Below are positions 11,742-23,894 of a stretch of DNA of 64,000 bases, in pieces (the first letter of the stretch is position 1; every line of letters begins with the position of its first letter). The translations under genes and the position numbers were made by a program. Under the pieces are notes generated by a model. The model was not told the DNA's origin. It saw only the letters and a list, made by a program, of their open reading frames with translations, and searched no databases. The DNA comes from Acheta domesticus (taxonomy: Eukaryota > Arthropoda > Insecta > Orthoptera > Gryllidae), in contig JAHLJT010008756.1 in NCBI GenBank assembly GCA_031308135.1, forward strand, positions 61,126,817 through 61,190,816. Direction: 5' to 3'.

Positions 11742-12345
11742 TTTTTGATTGATTGAAGATTCCGGGCGCGTCAACAGCTCAGGTCGTTAGTCCCGTAGGT
11801 GTAGTGTATGTTTTTTATCGCTGGAGGTGGCGGTGATCTTCCCCAGCTGAATAACGAGATTTGACGCTGACCTATCCCTTGGCCTGCGGGGTTTTCCCAA
11901 CACGTATCTCCCACAAGCGAGGCACCGCCCCAGGCGGGAGAAGTGCTAGACTCCCGATTGGTCTCCCGACATGTGTGGTAGTGTAGGGCATATAAGTGCA
12001 AGTATATGTCAGTGAGGGTTGAGAATAACACAAAGACGTGGAAGGAAAGATCGCGCGCAGTCTGTAGCCCATTTGCTCCAGCATGTACAGCTCCGGCTCC
12101 ATACACCTCCGGCATTCGCCTGGGATTAATCACGGAAAACTAACTATCATAGCCGTCGGTCGCTAGAATTCTCCTCCGGAGACCGGCTGAACTCGACCCA
12201 TATAGCTATGGACACGTAGCTTGTGTCCAAAATCCTGCCACCGTCGGGACTCAAACCCTCGGACCTCCCGGGCAGAGTCACCGCACTCAATTGACGCCCT
12301 GAGCCACCTAAGCCGGTAAGAACCGTGCGTTTTTTCAGTCCACAC
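11742..12345 (-). repeat. Full-length ~600 bp tRNA-headed SINE
   Basis: On the minus strand the element starts with a tRNA-like head: an A-box-like ttaggtggctcagggcg and a B-box-like gagggtttgagtcccgacgg. The body contains gaggagaattctagcg, gttttccgtga, caggcgaatgccggagg and ggggcggtgcc. The 3' end is gacgcgcccggaat followed by an aatcaatcaa tail. It is the best-preserved copy in the window and serves as the reference for the others. No protein is encoded. Confidence 0.85.
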
Positions 12346-12429
12346 ACGACATATTGTGAGGGAGCAATACTCTTCCTCGAACTTTGATGCGGACCGCTCT
12401 AAGCCGCCTCTCTCTCGGGTATGCACGAC

Positions 12430-12645
12430 TGCCCCGCTTCCTAAACCGCATCTAAGCCGCGCAGTCGCCAACGCGTTTCCTAATAAGTGGGTGGGCGGAG
12501 GGGCCGGCGCGGCGCGGCGCGTGTTGGCGTGGGCGGGCGAGGGGGCGGGGGCGGGGACGGGGGCGGGGCGCGAGCGCGATGGATGTGGGTCAGACGTCGC
12601 TATGGAGACGCTGTGGGGCGCTTCGAGCGTGCGTCGCGACCGGCC
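12430..12645. promoter_or_regulatory. GC-rich island with GGGGCGG runs
   Basis: CpG-rich block directly next to the SINE head, with repeated gggggcggg and ggcggggcg (GC-box-like) strings at about 12535-12570. It could be a promoter-type island, but no initiator or exon is evident. Confidence 0.35.
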
Positions 12646-14815
12646 ACCAGCGCTAGGGACATCGCCCACACAAACGCCGCGTTTCAAAATGAAAACATCG
12701 ATCGCAAAACGTTGTCACAAATGTCCATGTTTTTAAATCATCTGTAGTAAGCTCTAACATGAATGTTCCCGCGGGGGTAAATTTAATTTGATGGAGATTG
12801 TGATTATTAATATATAATTGTGATTTAACTAACACAGTAAAGCCAAAAACGACCTAAATGTTAACAAACGTTCTGATTGGATTTACAAAAATAATAGAGT
12901 ACATTTATTGACAAGATCCTCTTTAATTTGTTTATCACTCTTAATTACTTATGCCTGAAATGTATTCAATTTCTGGATATCTGAATTTTTTATAGTTTTT
13001 TTTGTTATTGTAGTACATTCTTCATTCAACATAAGACATCTAACGATTAAAAACAACGTGTACAATACAACGATGTTAAAAATGATAGGCTTCAAAAAAT
13101 CGATGTAAAATATTTGTACCAAAACATCTATATTTTGAAAACATCGGTGTCGCGACCCTAGCCAGCGTCGGTCCGCTCTGCGTCACACACTCACAGACCG
13201 TGTGACTTAACGGATTATTATTGTCATTTGTCTCCTCCTAGTAACTGGGTATCACATTAGAAGACCCTGGATAAACAAGCAGGAAGTTCTTGAAGTCGTG
13301 GACACAAGATCGAGAGCTTCTCAGTTTCAAGGTTGTGTGTTTCATGCAACTGTAATCATTATTTGCTAAAGACGTTATCAGTGGCATTTTTTGAGTCTTG
13401 AAAAACGTATGCGCAGGAGATCGTATACAATATGCGCAGGAGAGACGGACTCAATGGACAGAGAAATGGGGCAGTTGCGGCCACGTACGTGGGCACTTGG
13501 GCTGAGGGTTCGAAATTCGCGTTAAAGTTGTTTTGTGGCGAGAGGGGATTCCTTCACCCTCGCGTATCTCATTTTTTCCTTAATTCTCCCATAATTTCTG
13601 CAATGGCCTGATGGGTAATTGTGTGCGAGATTTCTTGTCATCCGCCTGTGTGTGATCAATTGGAGTCCAACGCCAGAACAGTGCTACAAGATGGGGTTAT
13701 GGTCTAGCAGGTGCATTAACGGTTCAGGAGCGAGATGGGCCTAACGGCTACGTCGGCATAAGTTTGGGGAGTGTAAGAGACCTCTTCAGTACGAATTGCC
13801 CTCATGAGTGAGCTAGGTCAATCGGGAGATCTTTTAGGCGCCGATAGGTACTTGCTGGGAAGGGGTGAGGCATCGCCGAAAAGATAGCCCGAGAGTTGTA
13901 GCGTAGCTTCCACGAGAAAGTCATTGCCATTTTCTATCAACACTAATTTAGTACTTTTCTTACCACGCCACGACACACATACGTTGCGATGTATTTTATC
14001 ACAGTGCTTTGGCCACGACAAACAGTAATAGAGGATTCATCAACGTCGATGTTCCGGAATGGGAGTCCAAACAACAGGAGTTTGGTGATGACAAGATACT
14101 AATTGCAAAAATCCTTGATTGGAATCTGGTGCTTGGTGGAACAAAAAATACAATTTATAAACATGCAATCGTCTCTCATAATCTTTTTGTGGTAATACAA
14201 TAATTAACTTCAAAAATAACGCAGTGACTCGGGGGTTCCGCAGCTGCTCGTTTCATCCCTATCCCCGACGCTTGTTGGAAATGTTCTCAATCAATGGGAT
14301 AATATTAAAGTGAGGATTAGCGGCGCATCGCTTGGCCATAGGAATGAATGCTGGACCGGGAAGATTGGATCGCGCGCGGTTCGTGGCCCAGTCCACACCC
14401 ACCACGGACTTATCAAATTAAGGACACGACCGAGCAGAGTAGTCATCTCTTCTAGACACTCATTTACGGTCTTGCAAGAAGAAAAGCCAAAGCAGATGCT
14501 TTGAAGCGTTGCTACTAAGTTTTAATCTCAAATGTAATACAATTTTCTTGAGTACGCTAGTTTTACGTAACACTGCTCTAAATATCATGTATACTCCTCC
14601 AACGCAAGATATTTCAAGGATAGAATTAGAATTTCCTCATCAAGAGAGCTCTTCGAATCCTGGAATTCCATCCTCGTGCAGTCTAGTGTGAATGTGCAGC
14701 CGGAAACCTTTCCGGAAACGATTCGCTTCGAACGCGAAATATACTCTGACAGCGAACAGCACACCCGCCTCCATTCACGGGCTTTTTCCGCTCCAGGGAG
14801 CGAGCGAGGATATGT
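12646..14815. other. Mixed DNA, ATCGAT-type cluster near 13070-13150
   Basis: No gene was recognised. The 13070-13150 segment has repeated aacgatg, atcgatg, acatcta and acatcggtg words like those at 5355-5500, probably part of a related degraded element. A possible B-box (gagggttcgaaattc, about 13505) and a short SINE-like phrase near 14350-14400 (gatcgcgcgcggttcgtggcc) are too isolated to call. Confidence 0.4.
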
Positions 14816-15485
14816 GAGTGAACATCCCCTGTTGCAGCCCCCCACTCTGCCCGCCCCGTCCCTCCGCCTCGCCCCGCCCGTCCACCCGCCCGTCCGCCTC
14901 GCCCCTGCGCCCCTCCCCGCCCCACCACCCTGTCCCGCCCCGTCCCGCCACCCCGCCCCACCCGCCAACCCGCCTCGCCCCGCCAATCCGCCCGGGCCCG
15001 CTACCCCACCCCGCCCTCCCTCGCGCTACGTGAACATCCGCTCGGTCGTCCCGCCCCGCGCCGCTCGCCCCGTCCTTCTCCTACACGCCCCGCTGGGTTC
15101 CAGCCAGCCTCCGCCCCTCCCCGCTCCGCCCTCCGCCTCGCCAGAACACCGCTCGTCACGCAGCTGCTCCGACTCCGAGACTCCACTCGAGCTAATGAAC
15201 AATTAGTATAGTCGCTAAATTGAATTAATTAGGGCGCGTTTAACGAGCCGTTGGGGGCGGAGAATTGATTGGCTCGAGGGCGAGGGGCGCGGGCGGGGGG
15301 AGGGCCTGGGGCGCGCCACCTTCGGTTTGGACACCTCGCGCGCTCCCTCCCCCCTCCCGGCCGCCCGCTCGGCCGCAGATAACGAAAGAGGCTCCCAGCC
15401 CCCGCTGGCCCTCGGCGCGACACGAGCGCTCAGGGACTCTTCCTCCGACGAAGAGAGAAACGGCCAGAGGGCGCTGAAGTGCCGA
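14816..15485. promoter_or_regulatory. Large CpG island with homeodomain-type cores
   Basis: The longest strongly CpG-rich interval in the left half. The first part is C-rich on the plus strand (ccgcccc and ccgcctcgcc repeats at 14830-15025). A central AT insert at about 15190-15265 carries gctaatgaacaattag and gaattaattaggg, and GC-rich sequence follows. The long proline-rich and glycine/arginine-rich open frames on opposite strands mirror this composition. Promoter function is an inference from composition only. Confidence 0.45.
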
Positions 15486-16140
15486 GACAATTAAGGTACA
15501 AGAACATTAATAAGGTCGTCAACCATTCATTCACCTTAGCTGTGGTTATTGAAGATTTACAAGATGAACTTCGTTACAGCATATCAAGGGCCATGACCCG
15601 CTACACTGCTATCGAAGAATAACATCCCAAATAAGTATAAATTAATGGATAATTGAAACATATACATGCGGGCTACGCGAGTGTAGTTAATGTAAATAAC
15701 ATAATTTACTAGTGCAGACTTGCAAGAGGTTTGACACATTTGTGTCATTGGACAACGGGTCTTCCAAAATTAAAAAGAGAAATAATGTAACCAATTACAA
15801 CCAACTACAATAAATATTTATTTAGATAAAGAATATACTATTTATTTGATTTCAAAATGTATGTATTTCTCCCCTGTGTTTAGGTGAATTTAGTGGGATG
15901 GCTTGCTTAGACTTAAGTCTAATAGCAATGGATAGGAAGGGGTTAGGGACCGACGTTAGTTCATTGTTCTAACTTCATTTCAGAAAAGAGTTACTTTTCA
16001 TCGTTATGGACGTTTATTACTACAACCGTTTTTAACCCTAAGTGACAGTTCCGTCTTTCAACGCTCATCGGATGTTTAAAAACAATCGAAACGTTTGTCC
16101 TACGTGAGAGCGTAGGCTTCGGCGGCCGGAGTCAGTATTC
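15486..16140. other. No recognised feature
   Basis: AT-rich intergenic sequence without a recognised repeat, exon or RNA gene. Confidence 0.5.
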
Positions 16141-16226
16141 ACATGGCTATCCGGGAGACGCCGCGTTCAAGGTACAGGTGCCATGGCACCTGTGCCTTGG
16201 ACGCGGCGTCTCCCGGATAGTCATGT
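16141..16226. repeat. Near-perfect 86 bp palindrome (hairpin, 43 bp arms, no loop)
   Basis: The arms run 16141-16183 and 16184-16226, centred on gtgccatggcac. There are three mismatches. In a plus-strand transcript all three are G-U pairs, so the RNA could pair along the whole length. It is non-coding. It may be a very small foldback element or the source of a hairpin RNA. Confidence 0.9.
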
Positions 16227-16540
16227 AAGTTTGTCCTACGTACCCTCTTTACGGAAACTTTGGCGTTCTCGTCCGGGCGCGTTAAAGCCCGGAAACACTT
16301 CGCAAACCTACGTTATCATCTATCGATGTAAGGAATAGTTGACATTCTGAGTAACATAGCGAATGTAGAAGGAGTTCTAAAAAAGGGTATGTCTATCTGT
16401 GTGTCCGTAGAAAGGACCCCAAGTACAGAAAATGTTCAAAATACATCAAAAAATAAAAGCGGGACTATGAACTAGTTGCCCGGGGCGGTCCGCGCCTGTG
16501 GGCTCACGGACGCCGCCTCTAGTTTTATTTTTTAATAGGA
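16227..16540. other. No recognised feature
   Basis: Mixed sequence. A fragment at 16385-16450 (gtctatctgtgtgtccgta) faintly recalls the GTCCGTC module of the AT-rich family but is too short to assign. Confidence 0.4.
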
Positions 16541-17091
16541 GCGGTGGCTCAGGGCATCAACTCATATTACTACAGTGCCTCTGCAGCGTCCCGTCCCGGC
16601 CGTGGCAGGAATTTCGACACTAGCTATTACATACCTAGTATATTATCTGCGCACGTTTTCTGGAGCCCTCGCTTCGGTAGTTGCGAAAAGTGGGGAGTTT
16701 GGTTATTTTGACAAGAGGAATTTTATATCAAATTCGTAGTTCGTTTTTCTATGCAAAATAGTTTCTATTACATGGGATCGAAAATTTCTAGTTATCAGAT
16801 TTTTGTCTAAAACGCTCGTTGCTATTGTTTATTCTTAATTCAACTAATGTTGGCAAAGGAGTGCAGATAGGTATTCTGGGGCTCAAGGAAACGTGCGAGT
16901 GTAATAGCGTAGCTAATACATAGCTACGTCGAATTCAGTCGCTCCCTGGAGGAGAATTCTAGTGGCCAGCAGCTCTGTTCGGTAGTTTTCCGTGATTTCT
17001 CCTATCTGCACCAGGCGAATGCCGGAGAAGTACCCTAATAAACGGACCGCGCGCGACCTTTCCTTCCCCTTCCTAATCCTATCCTCAGCCC

Positions 17092-17126
<35 letters not shown>

Positions 17127-17372
17127 TACACTAACATGCACTACACTACCACACAGCCGGTAGACCGGTAGGGGGCTTAGAACTTGTCCCGGCTGGGGCG
17201 GTGCCCCGCTGGTGGGAGACATTTGGTTGAGGAAACCCCGCTAGCCGGACTTGCCATCCAGCGGAGAAAACTCGCCGCCACGGCCAGAGCAAAAACATGC
17301 ACTAATCTTACGGAATAATGCCCCCTAGTAGTTGAAGCCCCCGGAATCACTAACAATCAATCAATCATCAAA
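16541..17372 (+). repeat. SINE copy with an internal insertion and expanded (CA)n
   Basis: The tRNA-like head (gcggtggctcagggc) lies at 16541-16640. The SINE body resumes at about 16913 with gaattcagtcgctccctgg, gaggagaattctag and caggcgaatgccgg. The tail ends with gaatcactaacaatcaatca. A (CA)n run lies at 17094-17121. Roughly 270 bp not found in other copies separates head and body (about 16641-16912). The flanking words attacata and aatacata are compatible with an imperfect 8 bp duplication. Confidence 0.75.
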
Positions 17373-20300
17373 CAATCCAGTGGAGTTCTCCGTGTCCTAG
17401 AACGGCATTACTCCGCGACTGTTAACGTGTTTTTTTACTATTGCATACAAATACTCAGTCGGACAGACTTTTTGTCTCAAGTAGCATCTTTTTTCGGTTA
17501 GTTACAACAAATAGATATACTATATTTTTTAATTAGATATTTTATGTGCAATGTGAAAGTGCAAGAATTCGTTTTGCTGATGTACTAAGGCAAATATTTT
17601 AAAAGTGTACAATTATTTGTTGTAAAGATGAGAGAGTCGCTGCTTTGTCGTTAACTGCAGGAATAACATACGAGATTAGAGTGCAATGAATTTGTTAATA
17701 ACTTTTAACTGTGTTATGAATAGTATGAATTCACGTTTGCATTATTTGTTGTGAAAAAATTGTGTGTCGAGTCATTTTTAAAGTTCTCTTTAAAGTGTAA
17801 CCTTTTGTTATTCGAATACGTCATTTTACATTTAGTATCTCATTTGTGTAACTTTGAAATACACCCTCTCAAAAATTACTTAATCGATCTACCACTTTTC
17901 TAACTGTGAGAAGGAAGTTGTTCTACTCTGATTATTGTATCACTTTGAAACGAATATTGCTGAGTCAGTATATGAGTTTAAGTCAATAAGTATCTAGACT
18001 TTCGTTCGAATCATCTGTAGATTGAGAGTAAGACTTTGTGGGCTCGCCAGCTTGAAGATGACACCGTTCACTTCGCTTGTAGCAATTGTCAACGTTATCA
18101 TCTCAAATTCGCTTGGCGCTGTTGCGACGTAAACATGACTGCGCTACTCTCAGCGTGCACCGAAAAATAGATTTTTCATAATCCATTTTTCGCGATCTGA
18201 GTGTGTACCGGAAGCTGAAATACGTATCAAGCTTTGCGGATTGGGAGCAATGCTTTACCTTAGCGAAGTGTTAATCAGTACTGAACCATTCAAAAGCGGT
18301 TAAATAAGAGAGTAGGATGAGGAATGAGCGCGTTGTCCCGCCTCAGCACCAACCGACGTCAAGAATGAGCAAGACTGTGCTCTGATTCTTAATGACCGAC
18401 ATGTGACTGAGGGTTGTTTCATGAAGTGGCAAACAATATGCATTATACGTCATGGTATTACTTATGAGAATTTCGAAATAGATTGTCTTCTGTTGCATGA
18501 CCACACACGTCCGCATACCGATAAACTACACTGGTCAAGCTTTTCAAAATCTGCTTTCTGAGGTGTTAAGAACATCCTGGATGAAGTATCAATCTCGTCA
18601 CGTCTTATTGTTATCAGTTGGGGTACTTAAGATGCTTTAAGAGGCCCGCGATTCGTCCCCTATCAGAAGGTGAATGAAACAGTGCGTCCTCTTACTTGCT
18701 GCTCAACCGAAAATCTTTTTTCTGAGGATATCAGAAAGCTTGTGTTAAAATGGACTAAGAACAATGAAAAGTGCGGAGACTATGTTGAAAAATGGTCTCA
18801 TTGTAAATTGTGAGCTGTTGTAACAAATTGTAAAAATGAGAGCTCGTACTTAAAGTCTTGTCCATGAATGTTGATCGCCTGTTCCTTGAGAGAAAAGAGA
18901 AAATAGGAAAAGAGGAGGGAAATTAATAAATCCATGAGCACCCGCACTGAGCTCAGGATCTGGAGAGATTATTGCCCTCCAAAACTCCATTAGCGATTCA
19001 AAGCTCACGAAATTAAAATAGTCGATGTAAAGTTATCGACAACGTTAATGCTGCACTCGGTGATAATTCCGTAAAAAGAGCAAATAATTTACAATTCTTT
19101 AAATATCTGACCGACGATTCTTTTTCATAAAAATGAAAAACGTGCCAGTCCTGATGTTGACTGACGGAGAGAGTATTAGAATTTCACTGCCTACAGACTC
19201 CATCAAAGAAAAGGATTCAAGACCAAAGGCTCCACTTGCGCTATTTTTATTCTTTGTTTACAGATCTGCTAAACAGTGCATCGTTTAAGAATGCATAAAG
19301 TGTGGATGTTTCATAGAGTTGTAAACATACGTATGTCGATTTGTTGAATGCTCAGAGCAGATTGAACAGCTCGCGCTTCCCCTTTGATGTGTTTGAGAAT
19401 AGAGAGTTTCGAAACAGTGACACAGAGGCTGCACCAAACAATACATTCCGAAGCAACAGACGTTCAAAAGCGTGGTTTCACAATGCCTGAAGAATAAACA
19501 CTTTAAACGACTTATTAAAAAGAAATCATCTTTTTAAATAAAACAGATTTAAACGTGGCAATCAAACAGAACTTTTGAAATGTCATTGAGGGGCACAATA
19601 TTAATGCGTAAAGCATATTCAAAGTAAAAAAAAAATGCGTATTTTGTTCGAGAGGAAAGGAAGTTTTTTTAAGTTCTACCATATTAGTAAAGTTGTTCGG
19701 GGAATTCACTGAATTTGGCCGATCAACCGATAGGTTGAAAGGCCAGTCACCATCACCGTTTAGACCAAAAGGTGAAGGTAACTAACTGCCTCATGTGGTA
19801 AGAAGCCTGTCTCCAATTATCTTCGGTTTTATTTGTTTGTTTTTTTTTTCATTGTACGATGCAAGACCCAGTCTAAATAGCAACTTGGGAGCCTGTACGC
19901 ATGCGCGAATTTTAACTTTTGCGTTAGAGAAATGTCGGAAATATTCGACTGATTAATCGGGTGATTTAGTGTGTACCAACGTGGAATAATCCATACATCA
20001 TGCTTGCAAATAAAGTGGAAAACGAGTTGGAAGTGGTTCCAACTCGTATGGGTAGAGAATGCTAGTATCAGAAAACTAGTCTCATATTCTACAAAAAAAG
20101 GAAAAAAAATAAAAAAGTCAAAAAGCGAAAGGAAACATGTAGTAAAAACTACCACAATGTGCGATCCTGAGAATCAAGCGATTGCAATATACATCGTAGT
20201 TACAAATGGGAACAACTTCAATTAACTTAACGACTTTCTATAAACTGGCGCAATCAGCCCATGAAACGTTTAATGGTAGCGTGGTTCCTTGTTGCTGGTT

Positions 20301-21094
20301 TACGCTATCTAGTTTCACGCCGAGGGAAAACAAAACAAAGCAACTACGTCTTATTAAAATCATACAAAAGAAAAATGTGTTCTTAATTCGCACCTTAGGG
20401 CGTCAGATAGGATATTCATCATGAACACCAGCGAAGAATGACGGAAATTCGGCGATGTATGCAGGTGGCTCTGGAAAGTTCAAGACAGTCCCTGGAAGAA
20501 GGTGGGACTGCAGTGAGCCCAAAGGCCGCATTAGAAAGCATTTAAAAGGGAGCCATTTCATTAAATCAAATAATTTGATTTTTTAAAATATTTAACATTG
20601 AACATTTTTAATAACTGATTAGTAGATACATAATAGAATAAATATTATACATAAAAATGGTTACCTTTTCAACGAGAAATTTTACATGTTCAACGAAAAT
20701 AAGAAACTGCAAATTCTTCGACAACTCTTCATTTAACAAACAGGTAAGTTTTTTTAATATAACGTATGTTTCTCGGGAAATAGACAGAATTAAAAATTTT
20801 GGGCGGACGTCAAAAATATTACGTTTTTAAAACATTTAGAACATTTTCATTGAATGAAATTCACAAAATGTGCTTAATTTTGAAAGTTATTAATTTTTTT
20901 CAAAATAAATATTTCATTTCGTGTTTTTATTTTTTATATTTTATTTCCTGTTACTTAATAAGTATTTATGATAAGCTGAGATTAAAATACACGATGGTCG
21001 CGATCGCTCCCTGGAATGAGCGTCAGGGAAGGACAGCTGAGCGAAAGGGGAGCGAGTGTCGAAGGCGCAAGCGACGGCGAGAGGGCGAGGGAGA
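17373..21094. other. Long stretch without a recognised gene
   Basis: AT-rich DNA. Short open frames occur (for example 19829-20155 minus and 19971-20225 plus, overlapping each other), but none has a recognised domain or a convincing exon boundary. No transposon termini or tandem repeats were identified. This is one of the least explained intervals of the left half. Confidence 0.4.
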
Positions 21095-21560
21095 ATTGAT
21101 TGATTGATCGATTAGTCATTACGGACGCGTCAGGTGCTAAGAGCATTGGTCCCGTAAGTGTAGTGCATTTCTTTCCTTTTGGAGGTGGCGGTGATCTTCC
21201 CCGCTGGATGAAAAGATCTGGCACCGACCTACCTGACGGCTAGCGGGTTTTTCCTCAACTAGGTATCTCCCACCAGCGGGGCACCGCCCAAGCCGGGACA
21301 AGACCTAAGCACCCTACCAATCTTCCGGTATGTGGGATAATGTACATGTTAGTGTAAGAGTGTGTGTAAGGGATGAGGCTAGAACAAGGAAGAGAAAGGA
21401 AAGATCGCGCGCGGTCCGTCTCCGGTTTGTTAGGCATGTTCAGGTTTGTTAGTACTGCTCTGGCATTCGCCTGGTGTTGATCGGAGAAACCACGGAAAGC
21501 TAGCGATTAGAGCAGCCAGCCGCTAGAATTCTCCTCCAGACAGCGACTGAACTCGACATC
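21095..21560 (-). repeat. SINE copy lacking the tRNA-like head
   Basis: Minus-strand copy of the ~600 bp SINE. The tail side is attgattgattgatcgatta, and the body includes ggaggtggcggtgatcttcc, ccaccagcggggcaccgcc, cattcgcctggtgttgatcg and agaattctcctccag. It stops near tccagctag, before the tRNA-like head, so it is 5' truncated as expected for an aborted retrotransposition. Confidence 0.8.
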
Positions 21561-23362
21561 TCTATCCAGCTAGCGGGCCAGGAAGAAGCGCAAGTGAGAG
21601 CATTGGGGGTTTATATCCTAAGCCGCGTCCCACGAACTGGATTCAGAGCGCCGTCGTCGCCCGGAAAATGCCCGGTGCATTGCCCGGTGCGCCACTTCCT
21701 CCCCCACCCCTTTCCCCCTTGCGGGCGGTCCACTCTACACAACTGCGGTCCGATTAAAATAAGTTGGTGATTGACAGTTGTGCTTCTGAAGCTGTAGCTT
21801 CGTGCAATATGAGTGTATGTTTTGCTTACTTTAATAAGTATTTCAAGTGTTTATTTTCGTGTCCCGGGAACACGAGCTCGGTGGTAAGTAACCTATCAAC
21901 TTCGATGCCTTCCATTCGCAACTGTCAATCATCAACTTTTTTAAGGTGCATCGGTGCGGCCGGCAGCAACCGATGTGCGCGCGTCTGACCTGCGCGGGGG
22001 CCTTGATTTTGGCGGGTCTGGATGCGAAGTTAGGCGAAGGGCACGGCAAGGTGGCGGCGACAATTTGAGCAAAGCCTCTTTTGGATCTGACAGGAGGTAC
22101 GTGCCGAAGGCGTGAGATGTGAGACAATTTGCAGACGAGAGCCAATGCGAGAACTATGAGACGCATGCCAAAGAGAATAAATTATCGGAAGGACAGTGTT
22201 ACCAGCGACGGAGAAAGGATGACTGGAACAGAATATTTAATCAGACTAATGAAAAAAACAGCAGCCGAAAATTGAAAACAAGATACGAAAATTCGAGAAC
22301 GAAAGTGAAAGGAAGAAGCAGGTGCGAATCAAATGCATTGAAACAACACGAGGACCAAATCTACAGGCAAACTGTTCCAATTAAGAGGAAAACGAGAGCG
22401 ATGTCGTAAACGCTAGAGGATATTCGCCGATGAGGTAGCGAACGAGAAGCAAGGGATATATGCTTCGGCTTGATTGCAATATTGATACAGGAAAATCTAA
22501 AAGCGAAGGGAAGTGTCAAGTGAATGATGGCGGGGAGTCGAAGCCAGATTCATGTGAAATTTTGGGGCAGAAAGGAAAAATGAATCCCGAAGAAATAGTT
22601 CAAAGATGGCAGCAATACAAGACCAGCAACTAGAACAGGAACCGAATGAAGAAAAAGACAAGAGCTGTGATAAAAATGAGGTATCAGGTTGTAGGAAGGC
22701 GGTCTAGATGAAGACGGGAGTGGTGGGGATTCGAACAGACCACCAACGTAAAAGGAGACAGTGATGATGGCAATAGAAAGATAAATAGTCGAATGGGAGT
22801 CCAGATGATAAAACAACCAGAAGATGAGCAATTCTGAAGACAGCCTGAACTAACACGAGAAATATTGAAAATATTTATTTGCAAGCAGGATGTATTTGGG
22901 ATTTTATGTTAAATTCGTAAAGTTTCGTTACCACATTAACTGACCAATATCTTGTAACCCTCCTAACCTTCTTGATGTCCCCCATCCTTGGCAGCATAGC
23001 CTTAGTCTTCGAAAAGGTTGTGATATACTCTTCTTCAGAAGTATCACAGGACACTTTTATTCGCGGGGTTGCAGGGTTGTGATTGGTGGTGATCCGTGGG
23101 GATGTCATAATGTCTCATAACACAACATGCCTTTCACATAATATTAGTTGTACCACGAAGACTACTCTTTTTATGTTAGAGCAGACTTGATTGGTCCTCA
23201 AGTATCTCCTTCTTTGTGATATTGCTCCTAAAAATATCCCTCTGGACGCAATCGCCTGCTTCGACCGACTCCTCTCCCACACCAGGAGTCCACACTTGAG
23301 GAGTGAGGGCGGTGACGGTGAGAGTAGGCGAGGGATGATGCTGAATGAGTGAGCAACGTTTC
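21561..23362. other. No recognised gene
   Basis: Mixed composition. A polar, lysine/arginine/glutamate-rich frame at 22119-22409 (plus) has no recognised domain and lies in an A- and GA-rich stretch, so it is not called as a gene. The rest shows no transposon termini. Confidence 0.4.
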
Positions 23363-23473
23363 AGAATGGTGATTGGGTAAGCGAAGGAGGAATGGGGTGA
23401 GAATGGTGAGCGGGTAACCGAAAATGAAATGTGATGAGAACGGCGAACGAGTTATCGAAAGTAGAATGCGGTG
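23363..23473 (+). repeat. Three diverged copies of a 37 bp minisatellite unit
   Basis: The units begin gaatggtgattgggtaagcg, gaatggtgagcgggtaaccg and gaacggcgaacgagttatcg, spaced 37 bp apart. The array fades into general GAGTG-rich sequence on the right. Confidence 0.6.
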
Positions 23474-23679
23474 AGAGAAAGAGCAAATGCAGAGTGTGGT
23501 AAATAGGAAGAGAAGGCGGAGGAAGTTGCGCGGATGAGAAAGGATTGGTGAGCGGATGGGACTGGTGGATGGACTTGGTCGCGTGGAGCGTGAATGAGCG
23601 GAGAGAGCGGTGAACTGGTGAGGGGGAGAGATGGGTGAAGCGGAGGGTCAGGAGGGGACGTATGCGCAAAAATGGGGAG

Positions 23680-23785
23680 AGAGAGAGAGAGAGAGAGAGA
23701 GTGTGTGTGTGTGTGTGAGTGTGTGTGTGTGTGTGAGTGTGTGTGTGTGTGTGTGTGAGTGTGGGTGAGAGAGAGAGAGCGGAAG
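23680..23785 (+). repeat. (GA)n-(GT)n-(GA)n compound microsatellite
   Basis: A gagaga run, then gtgtgt blocks separated by gagtg, then a second gagaga run. It generates serine/leucine/threonine/histidine-rich pseudo-frames on the minus strand. Confidence 0.95.
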
Positions 23786-23894
23786 TAGAAGGATACGAAT
23801 GGACATTTGAACGCGGAGGATAGAGAGAATGCAAGCGAAGACTGGGGTTGAGGGCAAGTGAGACGGGCTGGGAATAGATGAGAGCAGAAGAATG

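Noticed and set aside
12163..12687. 174-residue minus-strand frame
   Set aside because: It runs through the SINE head and an adjacent GC-rich island; no domain.
14676..15206. 176-residue proline/alanine-rich open frame on the plus strand, with glycine/arginine-rich frames opposite
   Set aside because: It mirrors C-rich repeat composition of a CpG island. Both strands are open, and there is no domain, no preferred start and no splice support.
22119..22409. 96-residue polar, basic plus-strand frame
   Set aside because: A/G-rich composition explains its lysine/arginine/glutamate content; no recognised domain, no splice sites chosen.
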